Of a DNA stretch of 64,000 nucleotides, positions 1-10,483 are shown one piece after another. Location: assembly GCA_947652115.1 (NCBI GenBank), contig OX393564.1, forward strand, positions 22,367,896-22,431,895, read 5' to 3'. Under the pieces are notes generated by a model, which ran no database searches, was not told the DNA's origin, and saw nothing but the letters and a program-made list of their open reading frames with translations. This DNA is from Blastomussa wellsi. Lineage: Eukaryota; Cnidaria; Anthozoa; Scleractinia; Plerogyridae. The translations under genes were made by a program, and so were the position numbers. The stretch's first letter is position 1; the number at the start of each line of letters is the position of its first letter.

Positions 1-360
1 CTCAGTACAAGAAGAGAATTGAACGTAATGAAAGAAATCAATAAAACCCTTTCGATAGTCTAACTAGGACATGTAATGTAGGCTAAGGTAAACTATGCCA
101 TGTCTCTCGGCAGTGAAGTATCCAGTTGACGGATAAAATTTCTTATCAAAAGTGCAACAAATCGCCCTTATAATACATCTCGCGCGCAATGTTTCCAACA
201 ATAATGAAATTGAACTGCATTAAAATAACAGGTCATTCTAAAACTTTGCACCCGACCTCGCTTTGAGGCGAAATGACTGTTTCACTCGATAATCGGTTAA
301 CAGGAGCAACTACTCCGGGCAATTACCCCGCTCTTTAAAACTGCAAATTTTACAACATTA
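1..360. other. 3' flank of TRPA-like gene A
   Basis: Non-coding, AT-rich sequence after the stop of gene A (minus strand). It matches 12981-13372 after gene B almost base for base; the B copy has an extra stretch of about 27 bases near 13212-13240. I saw no clear minus-strand AATAAA here, so the 3' end of the transcript is not placed. Confidence 0.6.
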
Positions 361-3300
361 TTATAGCCAAGAGGGTGATCCCGAGTCTTCCTCGGGACTT
401 TCGCGAGGATCTACACCAGCTTTGGCTGCTACAGCGAGTAAAATGTTCCGCTGGTCGTGAATCGTGTCAATGATTGACATTTGTCGTTTTGCTACTTTCT
501 CCAATTCCTTGGCGAACACTTCAAGCGTCTGATTGTCCTCTTGCTCGGGATCTTGATCGCTACTGCTGAGGTCTTTATCATCAAAGGTGAATTTCCTACG
601 CACAGAAATGGTCAATAGTTAGTAAAGAAGAAGCATTTTTATCATGCATTTAGCCAGGTAGAGCAAAAATAGGAGCCTTGTAATATCATGTTTACAGTAT
701 TTTAATTGTTTAATATTTGCATTACATCTAACGTATTACGCATTTGTCAAGGAAGGGAAGCGCATTTGCGCAGTGTGCCTTACGGATCTATATAGATTCT
801 CCCCATGCAGCTCCCTACAAGACATTTACCCTGATGAAATCTTCTTTTCCACGTAACGTCCAGTAACCACCAACCGAGGCATGTGAAAACGGCGTGTGAT
901 GAATTTTGGAAAGTTTCTTTCAACTGCAACAACGAAGTCTATGAACTTTCCTTTGTTCCTCAGGAACGCATATTTCTGCACTGATTCAATGTCTCCCACA
1001 GCTAAACCGACCTGCGAAAGACACGAGGCCAACTGAGGTTGCAGAACATGTGGCATGGGGAGTCAAAACTAAAGGTAAATTAACAGTAATAATCTATGGA
1101 CTCACAGAGGGGTGGGTTTGGAGGAGGAGACGGGTAAGTGGCTTAGTGTGCTCAATTCGTAAACTACAGATTTCCATCTTCCACCCCACCACTAACTGGA
1201 TTTGTTTTTGTTTCAAATTCGTTTCTACAGCCTCGCAACAGTTGGGACGTCGAGCAGTCCCTGGTTAAATCTTTCATCCTGGATCTGTTCTTAGTTGTCC
1301 CGAGTTCGACTCCCCGATCGTGCTATGTAAATAGCCAACTGGTCAGCTTCCAAGCACTTTGGAGTTTTAGCATGTTTCTGTTACATAAGAAACGTTCAAT
1401 TTTTTGTGTACATCGCCCTTAATTAGCACAGCTGTAATAGATCTTCTTACCCTTAAAATTAGTGAAGGAAAGCTATCCAAATATTAATGAAAGAGACGCA
1501 AACAAACAAGCCAAGAAAAATAATTATAAGACTAAACTATGTGAAAAAGTGTTTGTATGCCTTTAGCTTCGTCAGTTCAGACATTTGTACCAAGTAATGG
1601 CAAAATTAGGTATAACACATGCTTCATAATTGCTTTTTTTGGCGGTGTAGATGGTGGTTGGGGGGGGGGGGGGTGCGGGGGAAGGGGGCAAGACGGCTTA
1701 AGCAATTGCATGCAAATGTTAAACCGCCATTCTAAAATAATGTTTAAAAGGTTAAAAGTGTTACAATAATCGTTCCAGTTTTTTACAAAATGCTTTGAAA
1801 GGTACAGGCCTGCATTTATAGTCAGTTAAGGGGGGAGAACCCCAACTACAAAACGGTTGCTATTGATGACTTCTAATCATCATATCTTGGCTTCCCTTTC
1901 AATCCTGGGATTAGTTCTTTGCCATGTTTGTTCTACTGGAGGCTGCTTTCGCTTTTGGCAGTTTTGACGATATTTGGAAAGCCACGTGATCAGAACACAT
2001 AAACGCTTAAAACTCGCACAGTGAATGGATAGAGTGCATTCAGATGCAAAATCTGATGTATGGATTTGTGGAGATTCCTATTAGTTAAAAAGCTATGACG
2101 TCATACCTTCTACAATATTGTGAATTTCAACAAATCCACACTACAGATTTTGCATCTGAATGCACTCTATCCACTGCCTTTGGTTTCATTCGAGAAAGAT
2201 GTAAAATGTGAGAGTTTATAGCGTTTTCGTGTTCTTGTCACGTGACTTAAACTGCATTTTTGTTGGCGTCCTAATTTTTTAATCCTAATATTGTAACTTA
2301 TTGCATGTAGGGGGAGAGGACTATCTGTCATTCTACGAGTTTTATGAAATCCAAGGCGCTCAGTATAAGTGGGACATATACATGCAGTGGCCTAATAGTT
2401 GACGTGCTGCACTCCGGATCCGGCAAGATACTTAACTCTCACCATGCCTCTATCCACCAAGACTGGCGAATTGTTGGGACAACCTGATAGAATGCTGTGG
2501 AGTAACCTTTAATTGGCTAGCATCCCATCCAGGGGGAGTAACAACTCGCCTAGCCGGTTCATGATACACAAACCACCGGGAGTTATGACCCAGCTGGGCT
2601 CATAACTCCCGCCGGCTTTACTTTTTTGCAGTATAGATACCGTTGATATGTTAAATGCGCACTTACCAGAAGGTTCGTAAGAATGATAGGCATGGCAAAG
2701 ATAAAGAGGCACATGAAACAGAGCGACAATTCTTTGTAAGGCACTAGATTTGCACCATTATCTGGATTCGTGGCGTCTACGTTATCCACTAACATTGAGG
2801 TATAGTCTATCTCGCCAATGGTCATCACAATTACCTTCACAAGAGTCATTGGGAAGGTGTTAAACGCATCCTGAACAGAAGAAAATGGCACACAAATTAA
2901 AAATCTTTTCAAATACTTCTTAAATAATTCTTTAAGAGCCTTGTTACCTAAATCTGCAAGCGCTTTAATACCTCTGGTTTCTGAAGCGCATAGTTCTTAG
3001 GAGTATTTCGACTCCCTTATGGGTGGGACCCGGCATATAAACATTATCTTCCAAAATACCGGAAGGGGATTTTCTGCAAAATGACTTCCTTTATTATATA
3101 TGAACTAAAATTAAATTACCTGTTCCCTCAGTAGTATGTAGAAAACTACCGAAAAGGCAACAGCAAACAACAGGAAGAGGCCGATCGTTTTGAGCACTGT
3201 CATTGCCACTTGAAAGAACATGGTAACGTAGATGCCGACATAATCTAAAGTCTGCACAAACAATATCAAGTTCATGTAGCCCAGAAAAACGGCAACTGTT

Positions 3301-4426
3301 CCCATCTGCCAGGTTAGCCTGTCATCATTTCCGAGAAGACTTGCGATGCTCGGAAACGCATAGGGAAGTATAAAGATTATGGTTGACACGTACAGAAACC
3401 ATTCCAGTAGGTTCGTCCATTGTTTGAAATACGCCACTCGCTGAACGAAAATCTGATAAAGTTCTTTGGCCAGATGGAGTGATGCAAATATAAGGATGAG
3501 AAATGCAATAACATTGCTAATGACGTTTTTATGCGTAGGGGTATCATCATCATCATCATCACCATCATCGGACTCATCGGGTTTGCGTTTGAGAATAACA
3601 GCATTCCTCTGAGTTAACATGAAATATGTCATTAGAGCAAGGAATGAGGAATACGCCACAAGGTTTGTCCAGTAAACAAACCAGCCATAACTACGCCACT
3701 TTATCTTGAGAAGTTTTCTGCAAAGATCATGTACAAGGAGGTCCATTTGCCTGTGCTTCACCATGACCATGAGACCAAAGAAAGGCTCCTCATTTGGTCC
3801 ACTTTGATCTTCAGGTCCTGGATCGAGGAGACTAAAATCGTAAGTTATAGAGCGCTGGGCTAGAGACCGTTTGATACAGCGATCCATTACAGACGTGGCA
3901 GCATCAGGGAACCGTTGAATGAGTTTTCCCATTCGATTATGGCCATCAGGGCTTTTCGCTGACAATACTTCCCTCCATCTAGAAACATGAAAAACACAAA
4001 ATGATACTATTTGTACACGATGTGAAGTATGACATTGATATACATTGATATTAAAATAATTTTATATTTCTTAGACTCATTTATAATTTGTCAAGTTAAA
4101 ACAAACTTTCTTCTCGGTATTTCCCGATGAAACACTGTCTCATGGGTATGGAGGCGAGCGTGGCCTTGTGGTCAGGGCGCTGGACTTGTAATCAGGTGGT
4201 CCCGGGTTGGAGTCCTCCTCCCTGCCACTAAAACGGATATATTTGTCTTCGGTGGTCCCGAATTCAACTCCTCCACGCTTTGTAAATAGCCAACTGGTCT
4301 GCCTCATGCCAGTTGGGATTTTTAAGAACTTTCTGTTTCATTTACAATATTTGTTTACGTATTTACAGTGTCCCCAATTAGCACAGTGGTGCTAAATACA
4401 TTGACACTTAAATAAAGTTATTATTA

Positions 4427-4505
<79 letters not shown>

Positions 4506-7500
4506 CTTGTGTTTGACATATTACATGAAAGCAGTAGCAATGCATATGTACCAAAAGTCTTACTTTTCCTAAAAACAGCTTTTACATTATTACACAGGTA
4601 CTAAAATGCTTTTCTAGCACGTTTATCACTTTTTGCAGAAAATGATGTTATATACAACTAGTAAGTTCGGGGAGATTTTAGATTTTCTTTGCGTACCTCG
4701 CATTTTTAATAATAGCCATAACAACGTCTTCCTGCTGACTTTCAATAGCCACATCGAGGCAGTTGAGTCCGTTTTCATCTGGCTTCAAGCTTGCTTGTCT
4801 ATCTAAAAGGAACTTTAAAGCATCCACTCGACCGTTCGCAGATGCAATCAGAAGAGCTGTGTTTCCTGTTTGGTCTTGGTGATCAATGTTGGCGTTCGAG
4901 ACGAGAAACATTTTAATTAAGCCAGTGGCCCCTGATTTGGCGGCATGTAAAAGAGGGGTCCATCCATAAACGTCAGGGCTGTCGACTTCTGCGCCCATTC
5001 GGAACAGAATTGAACAGATGTTCCTACGGTTAAACAATAAACAATATTACAAAATAGCAGAGACAGTTTTAGGTATCTTTCTTATACTTAATTCTATATT
5101 TTTATCCCAGAACATATGTTGAGGAGTTCGTATCGATTAGCAGTGGCCGCATGAATAAGCAAGGTTGTAGTCTCGTTCTCCCTTCTGTGAATTCTTATTC
5201 CGTAGCAATTTCATAGAAGGACTGAAATCGCCGATCAGTTTTATATTAAATATTGGCGTTGGATTAAAAAAAGATCCAAAATCCAGAGTCATCTGACAAA
5301 TACTTCAACAAAAAAAGTTAACAAAAAATGGAAAACTGACAAGGCCAAGGAATGATATCATTCTAAAAACCAAGTTTTGGTTTATTACAAGATAATTGAT
5401 ATTTTAAATACAATATTTTGGCCGCTACAGAGTCATTCGGTCTCTTGGCTTCAATAGGGGTTGTTGTGAAACATCCTTTGACCAAGTGAAAGCCATTTGA
5501 CGCTTTCAGTTTAATGAACTTAAGTATTTCTAAAGGGTCCTCAAGCAGGGCAGGGTGAAAAAGTTCCTAACTGAAAATGATATTTGGCACCAGATTGCAA
5601 TGTCCTTACCGTCTTCTGTTCAGAGCAGCAAAATGCAATGGTGTTCTACCGTTCTCATCCTTCTGGCAAACACTGGGAAGTGAAGCCTTGGCGAGAGTCT
5701 CAACATGGCGGGCCTTTCCAGTTTCAGCAGCTATGTGTAATGCCGTCTTTCCAGTACCATCTGCAAGAAGACAGTTTGCTTTCTTTTCCAATAAAATATC
5801 CAGAAGCTGAACACATGAAAAAATAAAGAATACGGACGTTTAATAAATTTAATAAGCCATCACTCCTAAATACGTTCAATAATTGATATTCAATAATCAG
5901 AGTCTAATCTGATTGTTAGGTCACAGGTCAAGAGCTAGTCAAGACTTAAACTACTTCTTTGTGGTCACAAGATCAACTCCTCGGTCACACCAGGTAAGTA
6001 AGCTTAAATATCCAGCTCTCAGCTTCCTTTCAATTGGGATTCTTACCCATAATGCGGTTTTATCGAAATTGCCTTGACCTAAATGTTTTACGTAATCATA
6101 CACGGCGTTTTCCAACGACCACCACATATCGTATAATCAATCGCTTGATTTTTATTGGTTTCCACATTTGTAGCAATTGAAGCAATTATACTATTCGATC
6201 TGAAACAGAGCAATACAATTCATGGTTGCGTAACTAACTTACAATCTAGAACAACGATTTCACTGAAAAATAGAAACTCTTATCATGCTTTACTCACTTC
6301 TGTGGCGGGTCGTAGCTTAGAACAGGTTAGCCTCAGACTGGTTAGCTTGAATCTCTCTTATACAGGTGAGCAATACCGGTTAGCAAAAATACTTCTGAAT
6401 GAATCCCGACAACGTGTAAAAAACAGCATGCATAAAATCTAGTAATCTCAAAATGTCAATCAATGTCCTTAATCTTTAACTAATCATAAATGAATGTTTG
6501 TAATCACGATTTAATTTCCGGTTCTGTTAACGAAACACTAAATATAAGTGTATGTCAACTGTTGTCCTACAGTTGACAAAACAGTTACATTTTAGACTTT
6601 GCCGATTTCGATGTCCTTTACATTTATACAAACTTTCTCACCCTCATGTTTGTAGAAAAAGCGGCATAATGCAATGCCGTTCTTTCATGAGCGTCGGGAA
6701 CGTTGATAATTCCTGTTCCACATCTCTCTAGCAACATCTTTAAGACGCTTTCCTTGTCGTTTTCTACGGCTAGATGGATACAGCTTCTCTGGTGCTTATC
6801 ACGAGCTGCAACGTTCGCTCCGGACTCAAGGAGCATCTTGGCACAGTTAGTATGACCAGCGGCTACTGCACAAAGAAATGGCGTCTTGCCATTTGAGTCT
6901 TTGGGATCCGTAGATGCTAAATTCTTGAGAAGAAGCTCTGTACATTCTGGGTTTCCAAAGTACGCCGCGCTAAAAAGAGTATCAATCAATCAATCGCTCA
7001 ATCAATCAATCAATCAATCAATCAACCAATCAATTAATCAATCATCCAACCAAGTAACAATCAAACTTTGCTTCTTTTCGTGATCTTTTCTTTCGATTTC
7101 AGGAAATATATGCTTAATAAAGTGCTTTTCTTTCAACAGTCATTGTGCACGATGACACCCTACCTGTGTAAAGGTGTTCTCTGTTTGCGATCCTTCGTGT
7201 TCGTCTGTGCTCCACTTTTGATGAGCAACTCCAAAATCTCCTTGTCCTTTTGAATGCACGCCACGTGCAAAGGGCTCTTTAAGCACTTGTTTTGAATGTT
7301 CACATCGGCACCGTGCTGCAAAAGGACCTGACACATGGACACGTGACCAGTCTGGACAGCTATGTGAAGAGCTGAGTTCTGGTCCGCGTCTTTTTGGTTG
7401 ACAAACCGGTTGAATTCTGGATCCTCATGGTTTGTACGTATCGCGTTACATGGATACCTCAAACTATTCCTCAGAGCTGAAATTAAGTAAAAACATCGAC

Positions 7501-10419
7501 GGCAAAGATAAGAAAGCAAAACTTGTTAGTAAACTTCATAGTAAACCCACCGCATTGGAAGAACGGTTGTCCTCGAGATTTATGTAGTTATTTCTTTCTG
7601 AAGGTAAGTTCGATTCCATTTTCTTCACTTCTTGGACGGCGAATTTTTGGATCCTGTCAATTATCATGCTATCGACGTCGAACGCAGTGTAGAAATTTAA
7701 TTTGAAGTTGAAGAAAATCGACCATAAATAGATGAGGCCGTTTTACGTTTTCATATCTATGCCCAAACTTACCCGTCTCAATAACCAAAGACACAACATT
7801 CGTGTTGCCAGCATTTGCTGCTAGGTGAAGACAAGTGCGTCCCTCCTTTGTGAAAATGTTAATACTGGCTCCGTTCTCAATGAGGCATTTACAAATATCC
7901 TCATAACCTCGACTGATAGCTAAGTGAAGAGCAGTCTTTCCTTGCTGGTCTGTTATGTCAACATCCATATCCTTTAAGTTCATCAGTCGTTCAATGATCT
8001 GCATATGGCCAAATTGGGCGGCAAAATGAAGAGAGGTACAGCCGCTTGAAGTGGATGCCAGGTTTGGTTTAGCTCCTTTCTTCAGCAAAGTGTCAAGGGC
8101 TCCTAGAGCGTTGTACCTTTAAGATATTGGGTAAAAGGAGTATTGTAAGACGCTGGTACAAGTTGGCTCAGAATGGCAAAAAGTGGGAAAGGGTGTGGGG
8201 AACAGTGAAGTGACAGAGAAAATTGTGATGTCTGTCTGTTCATCTGTCTGTCTTTCTATCTATCTATCTGGATCTGGATATGTATTTACTCTCTGATTTT
8301 TGTTTGTCTGTCTCTCGATCCTCATTTGGAGTTTCTATAAGGAAACTGCTGAAAAAAAAATCCTTTCTCTTTGAGTCAGTTCTTCCTTAATTATATTATT
8401 TATATGCCATTTTGTATTCAAATCGAAAGCCTAGTTATCTTTCTCGTGTAGTATGTTTTGTTCCTTCGATGACTGTGAGCCCCAATGAGATAAATTTTAC
8501 AGTATTTGACATTCAAAACGCCGTGAGCTGCTCCGGGAGAACAAGTCTAAGTGTGTCTATGAGAAAAGGTCACGTCCCACTAACTCCCAAGGAGCTCCAA
8601 GGGTACCCTAAGATATCTCGCGATCCTCATATAAAAGGTTTTACTTCTTCAACGAAATTACGCAACATTTAATTTCTCGCCCATTGTACATTCGGAGTGA
8701 GATTATGGGGCTTTAGTCAGTCAGTCAGTCGGTCCGTCAATCGGTCCGTCAGTCGGTCCGTCAGTCAGTTAGTCACTCAATTATCATGCGAAATCGCCTG
8801 ATACTTAAAGTGCACCTAACCCCAAAATATTTTTTCGCTACAATAAACCTTTGTACCAGTTCGAAACGCGTTGCACCTTTCGTTTCACCTTTTTACCAAA
8901 TGCTGACTATTTATAGTATTAAAAAGTTACGAAAAACTGTACGTTATTTGGTTCACGACCGAGTCAGAAGGGGCGTGGGCCTATTCCTGGGTTGATGTCA
9001 GAAACTGATTTACATGCCATCAAGTCTTTGTAAAAATGCATGCAAATCAGTTTGTGACGTCTACCCAGGAATAGACCCACGCCCCTTCTTACTCGGTCGT
9101 GAACCAAATAACTCACAGTTTTTCGTAACTTTTTAATGCTATAAATAGTCCGCATTTAGTAAAAAGGAGAAACGAAAGGTGCAATGCGTTTCGAACTGGT
9201 GCAAAGGTTTATTTTAACGCAAAAATATTTTGGGGTTAGGTGCACTTTAACCGACGAGGCCATAGGCCAAGTTGGCTAAAATCAGACGATGTTCCGTAAG
9301 ATTAAGCAGGATCATTGTATTATTATCCAACAAATTGTCAACGAAGCGCATTTTAAAGCTGGAAAAGTTGTCGTTATGCGGAGCTTTGCGAGACTTTGGC
9401 CGAATTATCGTTACTTATTGTATATCATAGGATGATCTGACAAATGGGCTCCCGGTCAAGTACAGGTGAAGGATAATAATCGCTTCATGACCATATATGG
9501 GCAACGTGACAATTTGCAATTTAAATAGCATACCAAAACAATATTTGTAAATAAATATTGTTATATATGTCTCCAAGGGGGAAATAAAGCTTCACGGCTG
9601 TTGTTGTTGTTGTTGTCATCTTCCCTATAGTCAATCAGTAACTCAGTCAGTCAAGGTTGTTTATTGAGGCCATTTGAAGCAAGCTCAAGTTTTAAGCCGA
9701 GAACTCATTTCCAACAAGGATAAAATTTTACTGTCCTGACGATAGCTATAAACAGCGCCCGGTCATAAAATCGCTTTGATCCAAAGGACACTTTTAGGTA
9801 TGCATCTGAATGTCGATCGAGGCGCCATATTCTGAGAGTGAAACCGATGACTGAATCAAATTGCTTAACTTGAAATCGAAAAAAAAAAAATATAAAATCG
9901 CGAAGTCGCGGTTTGGTTTAATAATTCCAAAGTTACTTGCCCTTTGAACCATTCAATACACAATGTCATGTGAGTCTATCTTATACTAATGTTTTTATCT
10001 TCCTGGACAATTAGTGAAAACTCAAAACCAAACGTAGTATAAATCCCTTTACATTATAAAACCTTTAATTATTCTTGTCTTATTTACCTGGCAGCGACAT
10101 GAAGTGGTGTTGAACCGTCTTTGTCGTAAATATCAACCTTAACACCTGCTTTTATGATGGAGTCGATAGCTTGAACGCGGTTCAGTCTCGCCGCGTGGTG
10201 TAGAGCGCTTGTGCCATTTTGATCCAAACCGTCCATTTTCTCTTCAGTCGTCGACAAGTAAGTTTGGATGTCAGCCATTTGCCCGTTGGCCGCTACCTCG
10301 AAAAGGTTGTCCGTTTTGTCCATGAACGGTTCCATCTCAAAAACTATTCCAGTTGGAGAGCTTTCATCATCTCCAATCGGAGCTATCGCCAGTGGCGAAG
10401 GAGCAAATTCGATGTTCAT
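361..10419 (-). CDS. TRPA1-like ankyrin-repeat cation channel, gene A (10 exons)
   Basis: Exons on the minus strand: 10419-10088, 8116-7773, 7476-7164, 6969-6642, 5806-5610, 5023-4697, 3978-3120, 2870-2667, 1011-830, 595-361. All introns have GT-AG ends; 3321 nt gives 1106 aa, close to the usual TRPA1 length. About 16 ankyrin repeats (TPLHxAA-type helices) fill residues 25-613. S1 is about 712-735, S2 766-786, S3 803-822, S4 839-858, S5 866-893; the pore motif GEIDY is at 919-923, S6 about 947-968, then VGLAVGDIESVQK at 969-981. The C-terminus has a coiled coil (about 1053-1086). An acidic Asp run (748-759) lies in the S1-S2 loop. TRPA channels are plasma-membrane, Ca2+-permeable tetramers that sense irritants or temperature; the ligand here is unknown. 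The chosen start is the first in-frame ATG (MNIEFAPSP); a TTG-started extension is ignored. Gene B is its near-identical neighbour. Confidence 0.9.
830..1011 (-). CDS. Exon 9 of gene A: post-S6 VGLAVGDI segment
   Basis: This exon shows clearly why the family call is TRPA. Right after the S6 exon it encodes VGLAVGDIESVQK, closely like the human TRPA1 sequence after S6 (LIGLAVGDIAEVQK). The acceptor is TTTCGCAG at 1012 and the donor GTAAAT begins at 829; the exon is phase 0 in, phase 2 out. The equivalent exons are 14017-13836 (B), 34500-34675 (C) and 55590-55765 (D). Confidence 0.88.
1283..1478 (+). repeat. Degraded tRNA-derived SINE fragment
   Basis: Contains a B-box-like CGAGTTCGACTCC and the tail motif about TAAATAGCCAACTGGTC ... 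TTAGCACAG, shared with the better SINE at 4147-4430. It is copied in the duplication at about 14290-14485. Located in intron 8 of gene A. Confidence 0.5.
1656..1690 (+). repeat. Poly-G tract
   Basis: G-rich run in intron 8 of gene A, followed by another GGGGGAAGGGGG stretch. The B copy at 14662-14690 differs in length, as expected for a slippage-prone tract. Possible G-quadruplex, not testable here. Confidence 0.7.
1983..2244. mobile_element. Foldback MITE in intron 8 of gene A
   Basis: Imperfect palindrome: CACGTGATCAGAACAC and GGATAGAGTGCATTCAGATG on the left are mirrored by CATCTGAATGCACTCTATCC and GTGTTCTTGTCACGTG on the right. The B copy (14985-15273) has longer arms; the A copy has lost about 30 bases of the left arm (TTTACATCTTTCTCG region). 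No transposase; target duplication not resolved. Confidence 0.65.
4147..4505 (+). mobile_element. tRNA-derived SINE with (ATT)n tail
   Basis: A-box-like TGGCCTTGTGG (4161-4171) and B-box-like GGGTTGGAGTCC (4204-4215) at tRNA-like spacing, followed by a non-tRNA body and an ATT microsatellite (about 4418-4505). In intron 6 of gene A. Copy in B at 17178-17482, so it predates the duplication. Confidence 0.7.
6085..6544. other. Gene A-specific intron segment (about 460 bp)
   Basis: In intron 4, gene A has about 460 bases between CCTTGACCTAAAT and TAAGTGTATGTCAACTG, which are directly adjacent in gene B (near 19228-19238). TAAAT occurs at both edges. I see no clear terminal inverted repeats, tRNA boxes or coding potential. 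Either an insertion into A or a deletion from B. Confidence 0.6.
6981..7044. repeat. (ATCA)n microsatellite beside the exon 4 acceptor, gene A
   Basis: Interrupted ATCA repeat, about 64 bp, directly upstream (on the minus strand) of the TACTCTTTTTAG acceptor of exon 4. The repeat begins about 10 bases from the acceptor, where a branch point would be expected. The B copy is about 120 bp and uninterrupted over most of its length. Confidence 0.85.
8715..8776 (+). repeat. TCAGTCGGTCCG tandem repeat, gene A
   Basis: Runs of CAGT and of the 12-mer TCAGTCGGTCCG in intron 1 of gene A. The B copy (21452-21492) is shorter. Confidence 0.75.
8809..9246. mobile_element. Foldback MITE with TTAA target duplication, gene A only
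   Basis: 438-bp element almost entirely made of two inverted arms. It begins AGTGCACCTAACCCCAAAAT, ends with the reverse complement, and is flanked by TTAA at 8805-8808 and 9247-9250. The matching position in unit 2 is an empty site with a single TTAA (21501-21504). TTAA duplication suggests mobilisation by a piggyBac-like or other TTAA-specific transposase, which is not present here. Confidence 0.85.
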
Positions 10420-10456
10420 TGTTGCTGTCGAATTGACCAAATATTGAAGATTCAAC

Positions 10457-10483
10457 TTACCGAAGACTCAGCGAAGACTGCAT
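10457..10483 (-). promoter_or_regulatory. Upstream ORF (8 codons) overlapping a splice-donor consensus, gene A
   Basis: ATG at 10483 opens MQSSLSLR followed by TAA at 10459-10457, 37 bases before the main ATG at 10419. The stop lies inside a strong donor consensus (TCG|GTAAGT, cut after 10461). If unspliced, this is a uORF. If the donor is used, the 23-nt exon ends in phase 2, the phase needed by the exon starting at 8116, and would give an isoform lacking the first ~110 residues. The peptide loosely resembles the first-exon peptides of D and E (MSNLMSTYRS, MSSLMSIYRS). Use of either route is inferred. Confidence 0.45.

Noticed and set aside
3377..3604. Met-rich alternative protein in exon 7 of gene A
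   Set aside because: Out-of-frame reading of the GAT repeat that encodes the acidic loop; the TRPA frame is far better supported.
10088..10455. Longer N-terminus of gene A starting at 10455
   Set aside because: The codon at 10455 is TTG, and it lies just inside the donor consensus; the first real in-frame ATG is 10419.
10420..10461. Tiny intron joining MQSSLSLR directly to MNIEF
   Set aside because: It would be about 36 bases, too short for a normal intron, and the join puts the ankyrin exon out of frame.
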